DNA of 64,000 nucleotides from Straminergon stramineum (Eukaryota; Streptophyta; Bryopsida; Hypnales; Calliergonaceae), in NCBI GenBank assembly GCA_963920665.1, contig OY987263.1, positions 38,056,547 to 38,120,546 on the forward strand. Reading direction: 5' to 3'. Positions 1-12,149 of the stretch are shown here, piece after piece. A program made the position numbers and the translations under genes. The notes under the pieces are model-generated. The model did not search any database. It saw only the letters and a list, made by a program, of their open reading frames with translations, and was not told the DNA's origin. The first letter of the stretch is position 1; every line of letters starts with the position of its first letter.

Positions 1-470
1 GAGATTCCTCCACGGTCCCATCTTGATATTTTTAACATCTGTAAGCCAATAATTGGGATTCCGCTATTTCGTCAATGAAATGGGGAAACTGGAACCTATC
101 TCCAAGAACTGACCTATGTGCCTCACTAGGGTTCCCTCAACCAATATTAGCCAAGCCATGTCCTTTCTATGTGGGATTTTGAGCCTAGTATGTTCATAAC
201 TCGTAATTACCACGATTGGTTAGGTTTTAACCTATTTATAAGTGAAATTTGAATCTAATTAGTAAAAACTCTCAAAATATGACTAAATACTATATTGGCA
301 TGTAACACACCTATTTTGGTTTTACACTCTTTTGGGGGTTTTTTGGATTATTTTCCACACTTATTTTCACAAAAAAATTAAAAAAAAAAGATAAGTGAGT
401 CCCTTGTGACGAAATAGGGGCTCACACAAGTGCATATCATAAAGTAATGAAAAAAGTAGAAAGTACTTCA
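1..470. repeat. Dispersed repeat, second copy at about 49730-50200
   Basis: The run from about 200 to 470 (GTGAAATTTG, TATTGGCATGTA, CACTCTTTTGGGGGTTTTTTGG, AAGATAAG, GGGGCTCACAC) follows the same order as 49975-50175 (GTGAAATTTGGAATT, TATTGGTATGTA, CACTCTTATGGGTGTTTTTTG, AAGATAAG, GGAGCTCACAC). Upstream parts (1-190 and 49730-49960) match more weakly. It is probably a decayed retroelement; no coding domain was seen. Confidence 0.6.
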
Positions 471-2970
471 TATTCAGGCAATCCAAAATCCGTTGCAAAT
501 GAATTCCTCTAGTCCCTCTCTTGGAAGACTAAATTTCAAAAGAATGAGCAATGCATTTGCAAGGTGAAATAGAGGGAGTAGAGGTGTTGGCCAAGGTGGA
601 AACACTACATAGTCACCAACCATCTTGGCATACATTTATGTTGCCCAAGTTGTTTGTCTCCATCATTTTGCATGCCCAAGGGCTCATGAACATATTGTCA
701 TTGTTGAAGGAATAATGAAGGATAAGACAAGATCTCAAAATGTCCAAATGGATATGACTGAGGAAAGCGATGGCCCAATTTGCCTTTTGCAACTGGGTGA
801 TTACAAGAAACACTTGTTGATTTTGTTGCATTTTGTTGATTTTTTGGGGAGTACTTTAAAATTAGAAATTCATTTAAATTTTTTTTTTTAAAATGAATAA
901 TGTATATACCTTTAAGATGAAGGTACCCATAGAAGGAATTGCATAGAAAAATTCTCTAAGTAGGAGAACTAGAAAAGTGCTAAGTCTCAAGAAAATACAT
1001 ACCTTGATGTTTTAATTAAGGAAAAATGGTAAAAACAAGTAAAGACCAAAAATAAAAATTTTCCATTTGCAACAACTCTATGGAGATGGTCATTCACCAA
1101 AAAACCCACCAAAATAATATTTTATGTGTTACAAAATGCAAGCAGAAAGAAGCTCACTTTGTAGACTTCCACACCACAAAAAATTAACTATTTTTAAAAT
1201 TCCTTCTTCGAATAGCTACAAGTCTACTAGAAGACCATCTCATCCTAATTTCAGCTCAAAATCTAGTTTTGGGGGTTCTAAATAGTACTAAAAACCTCCA
1301 AATTAGCAATTGTGACATTGAATTGGGGTCAATTTTTGGATAGCAAATTATTTTTGAAAATTAGGAAAAAATTAGGGAAGGTGTATGATAGTCATGAGTA
1401 CCTTCACTCTAAATTTTGAGTCATTTGGAGCCAAAACACAAAATTTTTGGGCAAAAAAATAATCAACTCACATAGTGTGACAAAATAGGATAGGTATTTC
1501 TTGCAATCACCCAACTACATCACTACCTTGTTTATATAGATTTGCACATCATGTCTCCACAACAAAAGAAGATTGTAAATTTATTTCTCCTTGTATGCTT
1601 ACAACCAATTCATTTGCCTCTATTTAAAGCTCTCAATGATCAAAAACTTAAGCCAACTCTACTACATTTCACCCTTCCAACAATACCTTGCACTTCAAAC
1701 CTTAATCTTCTCAATCAAATGCTCAAGGACTATAGAGGTGACTATCTCTCTCACCTCAAGCATAGTGGATTCCTTACAACTAAAGAAGGTATGAACATCA
1801 AAGAGAAGGCAAGACCATATACAAACTGGTGATCATGGACTATGGGACAAACAAATTCTCAAGACACTTTCCCGTTCAACTTTAAATCTTACAAGAGACA
1901 ATAGAAGGTGTCGTAAAATTCATAGCTCTATCACTCTTTCACCTATTTTTATAATAAATTATATTATTTCAAGATCTTGTATTGTATACAATGGGACAAT
2001 AGGTACATCTCTTCTTTGTCATACAAAAAATAATACAAAGAAACACATATTTCAATGACGCATATATGAACAATAGTCACCAAGTTTAGTGGAGCATCCT
2101 AAAGGAATCCGCATGCAGTAAACACACCCAATCAACCATGTTTGTCCTCTCTGGCACTAAAGGATTAAACATATACTAAATCACATTTGCCAACTTTAAT
2201 TAATTATTTAGCAAGGATGCCTACCCTAACTACCAAAAATGATAGTAGAATTGGGAACTATTATAGGATCAAATTTGAATTCTCTCATTTGAAAACATCA
2301 ATTTTTATACTATCTATTCCAAAATACAAGAATAAGCCCTCATATGCAACCAAAGCAAGCCTCAAATCACATTGAGGACTAAAGTAATAACACATGAATG
2401 CATGAGATTAAATATTTAAGTATAGTCCTATTGTTGAATCGAAATTTTTTTTGTTGGTAGTTGAAAGGAGATTCTAGATTCTCTTATAATTCATTTTCTG
2501 AACTTCATATGAATAAACTTTGAATTTTCAAAGAGTGGAAAATAGAAATATCTGAAATCAATCCTAGGCTTTCATTTATAAAGGTTGTGGATCTTAGATT
2601 AGAATCTAGATCGGACAATTTTGCAAATAGGTACCTATAAAATGTCATTACCTTAATGCTTATGCACCTATAATCTCTACTTATTGTGATAGATAAAAAA
2701 AATTATTGGAATTTGGATTAAAAAATAACATGTGATTTCATCAATTACAATAAAAGAAATGTGTGAGGTTAGTGAAAGTAGAGAACTTCAATCCAAAATA
2801 GAGAGATATTCACTTTTGAAGTTTACCTTGGTAATGCACTAATAATTATTATTAGGATCACTAATATGGTTAATCAATCTATAATAGGCATAATAATTGG
2901 TTTGCCCTATTGGCATAATTGAAATATTTAAAAAAATATTCATATGTAAGAAATGGGGAGATCAATTAAA
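471..2970. other. AT-rich intergenic DNA, mostly featureless
   Basis: No gene was recognised. At 505-583 a short inverted repeat (CCTCTAGTCCCTCTCTT against CCTCTACTCCCTCTATT) flanked by TA could be a decayed Stowaway-like MITE. Around 2165-2260 the sequence (ATTAAACAT, AAATCACATTTGCCAACTTTAATTAATT) matches the right flank of the TTAA element ending at 10966. Confidence 0.5.
625..891 (+). other. Unrecognised 88-residue open frame, probably not a gene
   Basis: The frame holds a His/Cys-containing stretch (CLHHFACPRAHEH) and then polar sequence. It matches no family I know. It starts without obvious promoter or splice context and is followed by AT-rich repeat DNA. It may be a scrap of a retroelement. 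Confidence 0.15.
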
Positions 2971-3560
2971 ATTTTCTTTTTCTTTTGACAAAGTATGGAT
3001 TTCTTTTTACTTTTTGAAGTGCGTTATCCATTGGTCCAAACAAGTCTCTATAATACCCCCAAAACCAACAAAAAGTGTATCTATAAAGGTCATCATACTC
3101 ATATAAAACAACCATATTATTTCCTAACATGGCCACAACATGAAGACCCCCAAAAGTCACCTCTTGTGATGGCTTTTATTTTATTTTGACAAAGTATGAA
3201 TTTTTTATAAATTTTTGAAGAGTGTTGTCCAATTGGCCCAAAAGAGTCTCTAAACTACCCTCAAACCAATAAAAAGTGTATCTATAATAGTCATCATATG
3301 TGCCTAAAGTAATCACAATATTTCCTAATAAGGCCACAACATGAAGGCCCCTGAAAGTCACTTCTTGTGATGAATTGATACTAATAAAGAAAAGGTGGAA
3401 GTTCCTATTGTAGTCACTAATTACTCCATACCTATCCTCCAAGACATTGATTGTAGACACTAACTCAACCCCATGTAACTCCAATCTCATTTGTTGAAAA
3501 AAGAGTTTGTCATGGGTTGATGCAAGACTATAACAAATCATTCCCCCAAGTGTCTATCAT
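2971..3560. repeat. ~200-base tandem duplication within a dispersed repeat
   Basis: Units at about 2971-3172 and 3173-3374 share TTTTGACAAAGTATG, AAAAGTGTATCTATAA, TCATCATA and GGCCACAACATGAAG in the same order. A third copy of the unit and its continuation (AAGTTCCTA, GTCACTAAT, ACATTGATTGT) lies at 12150-12480. No coding sense was seen. Confidence 0.75.
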
Positions 3561-4303
3561 GGGTGACTTGCCAATGGTGCTATTCTCTGAGCGTGTGAGC
3601 ATGAGCCTTTGAGTGTTGAGTAGGGATTATGTGAGCTTTGAACTTAGAAATTTGAAGAAGCACTAGAAAATTGAATAATGTTTCTAAAAATAGATTCCTT
3701 AGAAAATTTTAGGTCCAAATTTATTATTTCTAGTAAATTTGAGTACCTATTACTATGGATATCTTGTACCTATTACCATGGATTTTATGTAGAATTGAGA
3801 TGAAAATTATAATTTCCAGTGTTGTCTAAAATATTAGAAGTATACATTATGAAAATGATGAATTCAATTGATATGAAAGATGAATGGAGATGGAAATAAG
3901 TTTGTATAGAATATTGGTTGATCATTGTCCTACAACAATATGGATCCTTTTGGGGTTGATGGGAGGGTACCAATAATTTTTTCTTGTTTAGATTTTTTTA
4001 AATTGTTGATAAGAACTATTTTTATAACTAATGATCTTTGGCAAAATGAATTTTATTTGGGATGATCAGTGTCTTTTTAGCATCATGAATCTTGTAAGGG
4101 TTAATAGGAGGGTCCTGTCATTTGGAATTCTTTACATGTAGAAAGAGCTTGGTCTCACCAAATTTCATTTTTATTGATTACTATCTTATAGTAGTGTAGA
4201 TCCTCTCAAAGTCGATGGGGGATACCTACACTTCTATCTTGATGTACTAGTAATTGAACTTATTAAAATTTTAAAAGAAAATATTTGGTTGATAGGGATT
4301 ATC
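3561..4303. other. AT-rich repeat remnants
   Basis: Three loosely repeated segments contain GATCC(T)TTTTGGGGTTGATGGGAGGG-like sequence (about 3940, 4090 and 4200). The end at 4236-4303 resembles an arm of the foldback at 4977-5356 and is cut off by the TTAA element starting at 4304. No gene was seen. Confidence 0.5.
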
Positions 4304-4805
4304 TTAACCCCTAAAGCCTGGAGGCATATTTTGGGCAAAAATTGTGAAAAATTGTCACTTTACAGGGCAATGAGAAAAAAATGATTTTTTTTCAAAATTC
4401 AACCATACAATTTGTTCTAGACTACTATGAGAGAAGAAAAAGTTTTTTTTTACCTTGCCCAACAAAGTCAACAACCTTTAACTCCTCCTAAAGTGAGATT
4501 TTTACATTGCACATGGTTATTTTTTTGGACATTTGCATCTTGTGTCATGTACTTAACATACCTGCCAAATTTCAGAAGTAGAAGAGGAGTTTTGAACATG
4601 CTACCCGAAGCTACCCAAAAAGTTCAGGGCAACATAACTTTTGATCTGGGCACATGATCAGAAAAAATAATAATTTCCCACTAAGGAGATACATTTTCAC
4701 ACCTTGTATCAAAATTTGAAGAACATCCGACCAAAATTGACTTCATAGGAACCTGTCAAGATTTTCAATTGTTCATTCAACGGACAATTGTCCTTTAGGG
4801 GTTAA
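4304..4805. mobile_element. TTAA-flanked non-autonomous element, 502 bp
   Basis: The left end reads TTAACCCCTAAAGCCTG. The right end, reverse-complemented, reads TTAACCCCTAAAGGACA. Outside the TTAA the flanks differ (ATC on the left, TTC on the reversed right), so TTAA is the likely target duplication. It interrupts a copy of the foldback arm. It contains no significant open frame. Confidence 0.75.
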
Positions 4806-4976
4806 GAAGGAATGAGCTTTAATTACATCAAATTGTTGATTAGTTAATCATTGTCCTTTTCTAGGATCTCCCGAGGTCCAATTCTTCTATCTTTGATCAC
4901 ATGGTCCTTTGGTTAATTACTCCCCTCTTGTTGCTTCAAACCTCTCTACACCGAGAGGAGGATCAAGCACTTGCCA

Positions 4977-5356
4977 CCTTGATGTGCTACTTATTGAACT
5001 TTTCTAGATTTTAAGAAGAAGAAAAAATTGGTTATTAATTTGGATTCGTTTGAAATTGATTGAGGTTGTTCCATTGAGATATAATTACTTCCCTCTTGTT
5101 GTTGAGTGCCTCTCAGCATTGAAAAGATTACTCTAGCCGCAGGAAAAAAAAGAGGGCGGAGGTTAATTTTTAAATTTATTTTTTTTGTAGCTAAGGGGCT
5201 CTTCTCGGTGCTAAGAGGTATTCAACAAAAAGAGAGGAGTGATTATAAAAATCAAATCTCTATGAAGCAACCTCAATTGATTTCAAACAAATCCTAATTA
5301 ATCACCAATTCTTTTTTCTTCAAATCTAGCAAAGTCCAATAAGTAGCACATCAAGG
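4977..5356. repeat. Long foldback (inverted repeat) element
   Basis: The left arm (about 4977-5140) and the right arm (about 5187-5356) are reverse complements over some 150 bases with scattered mismatches. Both begin CCTTGATGTGCTACTTATTG and contain TTGTTTGAAAT(T/C), TTGAGGTTG and CCTCT(C/T)AGCA. The spacer is about 45 bases. A transcript would fold into one long hairpin. Confidence 0.85.
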
Positions 5357-5929
5357 TTGTTCAAGGGATCACAGTAATAGGTCCATGTCAATTTGTACTA
5401 AGATTTACCATAAATATTAAATTTTGACCAAAATTTCTAGATGGAATCTCTAAAAAATTATATGCTCACAAGCTTAGAAGCTTACAAGCTCAGTCTTACA
5501 TGATCACAAAATAGCCCCCCTTAGTGGCTTGCTTGTCATAGGTTGGTGTACTTCATACCAAGCACACACACATACATATTCAAGAAAAGAATACATGAAC
5601 CAATCTTTTTTTTGACACTATAGGGTCAAATTGCCACATTTCAAAATAGATGTCTAGTTTTCGCCAAGAAAAAGTAATCTTTTTTCGCTAGAAATTTTCC
5701 ATTTCTATTAAAAATATGGATGACTTTGCCAAATTTGGATGAAAAAGTGCATGCATATGATTGAAAAGTGTTTTTTGGTCCAAAAGATGGATGAATGTTG
5801 AAATACAATACTTCACCAAATTTTAAGTGATTGCCATCCTCACACTTTCTCAAAAAAGTAAAAAATAAAAAAAAAAAAAAAATTGACATGAACCCCAAAT
5901 GGTGGATTCACATAATGACATTCACTCAC
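5357..5929. other. AT-rich intergenic DNA
   Basis: No gene was seen. At about 5460-5510, GCTCACAAGCTTAGAAGCTTACAAGCTC is a small palindromic cluster resembling the ends of the 45180-45408 element. A poly-A stretch lies at 5866-5882. Confidence 0.4.
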
Positions 5930-7046
5930 CGACATCTCTTAATTGTGTTTGAGGTTTCGATATTTGGGCCGAGTTGATATATAATGGCTGCTCATAGAGT
6001 ACCTCGATAATCGGTTACGATGAGAATCCTCCGTCTGCCTTTTGTATTTTTCTGTCTGTTTTTGTTAGGGTGGAATGGAGGAGAACTCAGTTGCTGGTGG
6101 GCTCTGACTGTGCAAGTCAAAACTGAGCCAATAATGTTGCTGCAAATCTCGCTGGGTGAGGAGTGGAGTGGAGTGCCTGAACACTTACTGCGAAGAGAAT
6201 CGACGTGAACTCACTCAATCATGCTTGCTCGAATTGAAGTCTCCAACATGCTTCAGCTAAGGTACTCCGTGAGTTCTCATGCATTCATCCGGGAGCAAGA
6301 CATCATTATCAAGTTAACATTCAGCAAGCCAAGCCATGGTGATTAGGCTTTCCTATGTTCGGGAAGAATTGAACCGGCAGGTAGTTCAAAGTTCGCTGGT
6401 GGAATTGGGAAAGAACCCAGTTGCAATTTGAAAACTGCGGCAGAACAACGGTGAAAAATCTTTTTAAGCTTCTAATTTGAGTACAAAATAAGAAAATAAC
6501 CGGACTCGATCAGTACTGGGGAATTGAAGGAGAGTATAACTTAACTTATAGCTGGTAAAACTCCACCGAACTGAACGCCGAGGCTTTCTATATTGCATTA
6601 AATTGTAGAAGGGCCGGAAGATCGCGCGCCTCCTTGAAGGCTCTCGCAGGCCATCATTCGCATTTCCAAGACCCAGCGTGTGGCACCATGAATGAGTCTG
6701 ACAGAACTGAGCCTAAGTTAGCGGCAGCAGGGAACAACAAGCTAAGCTGAGCTTCCACCTGGCCGGAGCAGTAAGTTCAGTTCAGTTCAGAACATTGCAG
6801 ACACTCAGACAGACAGACAGACACGCAGGTCCCAGGATGCATGCACCATTGATAAAAAACAAACATGACTGGGCTGTCCAGGAAGTTAGAATTATTTTAT
6901 CCAATTGAGAAATGACGGACGGCGGGACTCCCGCGGCTACCGAGCTATGCACAGGCAGCTCACTAGAGCTGCATGAGAGAGAGAAATTATATCCATGAAC
7001 ACGCAAACGACAAGAAGCTCTTAACATTGTTATTCAACCAGCATAA
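5930..7046. other. GC-richer, apparently unique island without a recognised gene
   Basis: Base composition is clearly richer in G and C than the flanks and resembles the gene regions. A short frame at 6020-6208 starts with a signal-peptide-like MRILRLPFVFFCLFLLG but matches nothing known and is only 62 residues. A TATA-like GATATATAATGG lies near 5977. A (CAGA)n microsatellite lies at 6805-6825. It could be an exon-bearing or promoter fragment of an unrecognised gene. Confidence 0.35.
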
Positions 7047-7679
7047 GGGCCTCTTCACACGATGGCCGTTCAAGTCGAGAGGCCGTGGGAGTGAATGACC
7101 CAAACTTTGTTGAGAGTCCCCAAAGAAATGGGCTATTAAAAGACAATAAAAAAATAGGATTTAAAGCCTTTGGTTGGCCATAGTGTGAAGCCTCTAAAGG
7201 CCAAGTTCAAAGTCCAACCCTTTGGCAATGAACTCCCATGGCCTCTCAACTTGGACAGTCATAGTGTGAAGTCTCCAAAGGCCAAGTCCAAAAGGTCCAA
7301 CCCCTTGGCAATGAACTCCATGGCCTCTTGATTGGGATGGCCACAGTGTAAAGCCTCCCATGGCCAAGCCCAAACTCCAAACCTATGTCAATCTAATGAT
7401 TGAGATCTTGTTAGATTGTGATTTTTAATGAAAAAATTCCCATGGCCTCTTAACTTGAGTTTGGGTCTCCATTTTAGCTCAACCTAAACTCTAGTCGACA
7501 ATCCATCGCCATGTAAGAATTTGGATTCTATGTAGGCAATTTTTGGGACAATGAATTTGATGGACTTTGGATTGTGCCACGAAGTGAAAAGGGTCGAGAG
7601 GCCAAACTCATGGTTTCCTAAAATCTGATTGGTGGAAACCAATGGACTCTCAACCTTCGGCCATAGTGTAAAGTACCCC
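7047..7679. mobile_element. PIF/Harbinger-like MITE with internal tandem repeats
   Basis: The left end is GGGCCTCTTCACACGATGGCC. The right end, reversed, is GGGGTACTTTACACTATGGCC. TAA lies directly outside both ends (7044-7046 and 7680-7682), the 3-base target duplication typical of PIF/Harbinger. Inside, about 7172-7393 is a tandem repeat of ~81 bases, two full units and one partial, each with CATAGTGT(G)AAG, AAGGCCAAG and GGCAATGAACTCC. The units themselves echo the terminal CACTATGGCC motif. Confidence 0.8.
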
Positions 7680-8322
7680 TAAACCATTCTTCTATGGAGG
7701 AGGAAGACAATCCAATAAGTACCCTAACTCGTAGATTGAATATCCTAGGGCCAACTCCAAGAGGGGCACATATTCTTCAAGGGTGAGCACTTGAAACAAA
7801 TCAAACCCAAGTGGAATTATAATTTTATGATTAAAATTGTAATTTCTATGAATTTTTGAAGTAGTCTACCCTAAAATTTCAAATGCACTTATAGAGTGGA
7901 GTAATAAATGTCCTACAAACAATCCATAACCACCTTTCTATGTATTCAATAGTACTTAAGCATTCACCAATAAAAGATTGACACATTTTTCGTGGTTGGC
8001 ATTAATGCTGCAATTTTGTCAAATAATACATGGAGTTGGATGGATTTTTATGGAAGGAATTGGGGCCAAAAGTAGGCTAATGGAAATGGGAAGCATTATG
8101 CACTTAAAAAAATCCTTCTATGTAGGATAAAAGTGCAACTATTCACCCTCAAAAATTCATATACAAAGGGGAGGTCAAGTACATTGGTTTGACTTCCAAT
8201 GAGTGCTTTCATATATTTTGAAGCCAATGATTCACATAATAACAAAATGAATGATTTCCACAATCACTAGCTCGTCTTTTAAGGATTAACAATGTTATGC
8301 TCCCGTCCATCCTTTTTAATGC
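7680..8322. repeat. Intergenic DNA with a dispersed repeat at 8100-8275
   Basis: 8100-8275 (CCTTCTATGTAGGATA, GGGGAGGTC, TTTGACTTCCAATGAGTG, AATGATTTCC) matches 26270-26440 in the same order. Nothing else was recognised. Confidence 0.65.
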
Positions 8323-8589
8323 TTAACCCTTGTGCGTGAGAGGGGACATTTTTTGGATGCTGAAAAAGTAGGATTTGTAGAATATCCAATTCATCAAGTA
8401 TTATAATCTTGAAATTTGCACAATGAATTCTCTTATAAATTGTAGATTCGTACTTAGCAGTAAGTTGGCTTCAAATCTCAATCGTGAAACTTTCAATAAT
8501 TGAGTAGTTTTCAAATTATTTTAGATTTTCTAAATCCATCAAAAAAGCTCCTCATTTTTGGTGTTCTCATTGTGATGCTCAGGGGTTAA
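8323..8589. mobile_element. Possible TTAA-flanked element, degenerate
   Basis: The left end is TTAACCCTTGTGCGTGAG. The reversed right end is TTAACCCCTGAGCATCAC. Inverted similarity is weak beyond the first eight bases. It is listed because size, orientation and ends fit the other TTAA elements. Confidence 0.4.
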
Positions 8590-10050
8590 ATAGGATTTTA
8601 CATAACATTGTTAGTCATCCTAAATCATTCTTCTTTAGAGATTGGATTGATAATCCCTTTTTAGATCTCTAGGAATGAATTTAGTTTAATCTGTAAAGAG
8701 TTAGTGGTTGGCTAGAAGTTGTATCACTAATGTCATTCGCAAATTAAGAAGTTGCAAAGAATCCATGGAGGGATAGGAAGTTACAATGCTGGGGGCTCTT
8801 TCTTTTTAGGGAGATAAAAAGGGCCCCCCAACATTGGTTATTAATGTTATGGAGGTAGTCATTTTTGAATGGATGAAAGGGAATTTTTTAACAATGATTC
8901 AAACTTGTATGAGCTTTGTGAAAACAATTTTTTCTTCCCAATTAGATGACCAAATCTGAAGTTATTAGGCTTGATAGTTTAAAGGCACCTTGGATAGCAT
9001 GCTAATAAAGAAGACAAGCAATCATGTTGTGAATATTTTTTCACCAACTTTGAAAGCATATATCTTGCAATCTATGAAGTCAAATAGGCTAAATTTTTTT
9101 CCTACATTCTCAAAGTAGTATAGGTAAACAATGATTATAAAAATGGAAAAAAAAAATCATTTTTTTCCAACATTCACTCAATATACTAAAAATGACAATT
9201 TTAGAATAATTTAAGAACCATTCACTCAAATTCTAATGTAAATTCACGAGATTTTTTTCCCTTCTTTCCACATAATTTAAAGAGATGCATGTTTGTGTAG
9301 ACCATTGGATTTTGATTCTTCCAAAAAATGAAATTTTCAAAAAATTTGAAATCTTGTTCATGTGGTTGCTTTTTTTCGGACATCCTCTTAATGCCAAATT
9401 TTTTGGTGTGTATTAGACACCACCATTATCTTTGAAAATTGGCATGCAAGTAACTAACACAACAATTTACCCAATGGTCACTAATTTCCTAAAGTTCAAT
9501 ATTGCCTCATTCTCCACAAAGTTGAATTAAACTATATTGAACCTTATTTTGGAGGGCCCAAAATTTATTTTCTTCTAACTTCAAACGTTATAAACTTGTA
9601 GCCTATACAATCAAATGGTCTAAGAAATTTTCTTCAAATTCCTAAAGTAGTTTAGTACAAATTTGTATAAATGCATTTTGAAAAATGTTTAATGTTCCAA
9701 TTATGCTCAATGCACTACAAAGTGGCAATTGTGGACACTTTTTGTGAAAAATGGTTAAAAGACCTTTAGGGATCAAGGCACCTATAGTCAACTAATAGCA
9801 ATTGACTATACTTGCTATTACAAAACAAAAAACATTTTATTGGATTTAATTGACAAGTGAAAGAGGATTTGTATGCATCATTTGGGCATTGTATGGATAA
9901 ATTATGAAATTATGAAGTATAGTTTGTAGGTGTGCCAATTGGAACAATACCGATGGTGAAGTTAGCAAAAACGATTTTCTGAAGAAATAAACTGGAATTT
10001 GTGGAATTTTTTTATTTTAAAGTTGAATTTAGAAAATGAGTCTTTCTATT
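8590..10050. repeat. Decayed reversed copies of the long TTAA element
   Basis: 9040-9120 (CTTTGAAAGCATATATCTTGC, AATCTATGAAGTC, CCTACATTCTCAAAGTAGTATAGG), when reversed, matches the conserved block of the element at 51076-51993. 9560-9781 gives a second reversed fragment ending GACCTTTAGGGATCAAGG, a damaged terminus. No coding remnant was seen. Confidence 0.5.
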
Positions 10051-10966
10051 TTAACCCTAAAGACATTTAGTACTTTTAGGCCCAAAATTGCTTCAAACTA
10101 CTCAAACCCAATGCAAAGCTAAAATCTTCAATTATATTTATTCATCAACAAATTCAATTAAAGGATCTTTTTGTTAGCTTGTTAGAGTACACACTTCTAA
10201 AATTTCAGGATAAGAAACCTTATTGATTGCAAGATCATGATGCTTGGATTTCAAAAAGAAGTATTTTCAACTCTTCCCAAATAATTAGGTTTCATCTTTC
10301 AAACTTTTTATAGAAAAATGTGTAGATCCTACAATTTGAAAATCTCCATAGCTTAGTGAAGAAATAACTTAGGAATACATATAAAAAATTTCAACAAAAA
10401 AAAAATAATATTCATTCTTGAAAAAAAGAATAAATAGAAAAAAATGAAGTATGATTTCAAATACTAGTTAAGAATTTTATTATGGAATTGAAAAATTCCA
10501 ACATTACCTTTATTATTGTAATGTTGTATAAAAAAATTTATATCCTATGATTCTGGGGGTTTTCCAAGAATATGTAAAATTGAATTAAATAAAGGACTTC
10601 AAAGCTTATTTTAGAATAGAAATTCTATAACTACTTACAAATTAAAATTCCTCATTATTTCATCTCGTTGATCAAAATGGAATGATTTTAAAATTTATAT
10701 ATATATATAATCTAGGAAACAAATTCCAATTTTTTATTTCTTAAAAGTCATTTTTTTGAATTGCTTGGGAAACAATAGAAACTTCATATCATATAATTAC
10801 TTTTTAACCATGTAGTCAAAAGTTATGAAATTTGTTGCACCTTGAAGCTGTTCTTCAAGCACATGTTGTGTGAAATTTGATAGAATAAAAATGAAAATTT
10901 CTTTCATAAATGGATGACCAAAAATGCATGTTGCCAAAAAATGCTACTTGGTCTTTTATGGGTTAA
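10051..10966. mobile_element. Long TTAA-flanked element, 916 bp
   Basis: The left end is TTAACCCTAAAGACATTTAG. The reversed right end is TTAACCCATAAAAGACCAAG. The right half matches 58863-59293 along its length (AAAATGGAATGATTT, ATATCATA, CAAAAGTTATGAAA, CACATGTTGTGTGAAA). An uninterrupted TTAA at 10585-10588 is the site that carries an insertion in the 52395-59293 copy. It contains no transposase frame. Confidence 0.75.
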
Positions 10967-11196
10967 GCATCTACCAAATCACATTGTTTGCCAACTTTCA
11001 TTAATTGTTTGGTATGGAATGTCAAACATGACTACCAATTATGATAATTGGCATTAGATTTTTTTAGGTTTTTATGTATTGATTGTGTACAATTTGTGTC
11101 ATAAATTTATAGTTTGGGTTGTTGCTTTTCAATCTAAGTATGTTTGCCACAATAGAAGCAATGATAATATGAGTGCACATATCTTGTGTTGTAGCC

Positions 11197-11444
11197 TTAA
11201 CCCTTTAAGGCCCAAGGAGCTTGTTTTTGGCCTCACATGTTCAACAGGTCAAAGTTATAAATCCATTTTCCTACATTTTAAGAAGTATATCTGAATGAAT
11301 TTCATATTATGATGTTCATATTGAACGGGGAAGTTCAAAAGTACAATTGACCTCATGTAACAAGCTTGATGTACAATGCATATTGTCAATCAAAGTTCAA
11401 ACTTGTGAAAAAGTACAGAAATTGCTTGGGCCTTGAGGGATTAA
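11197..11444. mobile_element. Short TTAA-flanked MITE, 248 bp
   Basis: The left end is TTAACCCTTTAAGGCCCAAG. The reversed right end is TTAATCCCTCAAGGCCCAAG. The interior is the reverse complement of the element nested at 18233-18481 (shared ACTTTTTCACAAGTTTGAAC, TTGATTGA, TGAACATCATAATATG). Flanks outside TTAA are unrelated. Confidence 0.85.
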
Positions 11445-12149
11445 AGCATGGTAGATAGAATGATACTTCTAAAGTAAATGCCATTTTTTTTAGAAATTCA
11501 CTTTTCTCCTTCCATTTTGTATAAACCAAAAATAATGATACAAATATTTCTATTCATGTCATCTCTTGAACATTTTTTTCTAAAATGAATAAATATTAAG
11601 CAGGATGTGTTGATACTACCCTTTATATATGGTATTGTAGAGAAAGGTTTTTTCTAAGGATCACTTTGTCCATGTTCATATAAATAGTTTCATGTTGAAT
11701 TCAAGGTTTGAGAGCCTTTTTATTTTTTTAGAAAAAAAATTGATCCCTATTTCTTCCATAAATTTACCTACAAATTGATCATGTTTACAAGATTATTTTA
11801 GGCAATTTTTGAGATTAGTATTCAATGCATGCCAACTAATATTAGATTTAGACTTTCCAATCAAATTCAAAATCATTAATTAAGATTTTATGCTTCCAAG
11901 ATTTGAAATGCAAAGGATTTCCACAAAACAATGGTTGATTTCTGGATAGGAGAGTGACTCTCAAAATATTTCCATAGCTATATAATTGTAGAATTAGAGG
12001 TTTTTGACAAACTAGACTAAGGTAAAACAACCCATTGGGGTTAGAATTAGGAGTTCATACTCATGCCATTGCTGAAATTTTTTAATTTTTTCCCCAAGTA
12101 AAGACATGTGTGAGAAACAATGAGAGCATTTGAAATTTTTTTTTTTTTT
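11445..12149. other. AT-rich intergenic DNA
   Basis: No gene, terminal repeat or conserved block was recognised here. Confidence 0.5.

Noticed and set aside
2966..3541. Minus-strand frames over the 200-base tandem repeat
   Set aside because: The similar peptides simply reflect the DNA duplication; no family or splice context.
6782..7027. 81-residue minus-strand frame
   Set aside because: It runs through the CAGA microsatellite and matches nothing.
7172..7393. Regular repeats considered as a CRISPR-like array
   Set aside because: Units are contiguous tandem repeats without unique spacers, in a eukaryotic transposon.
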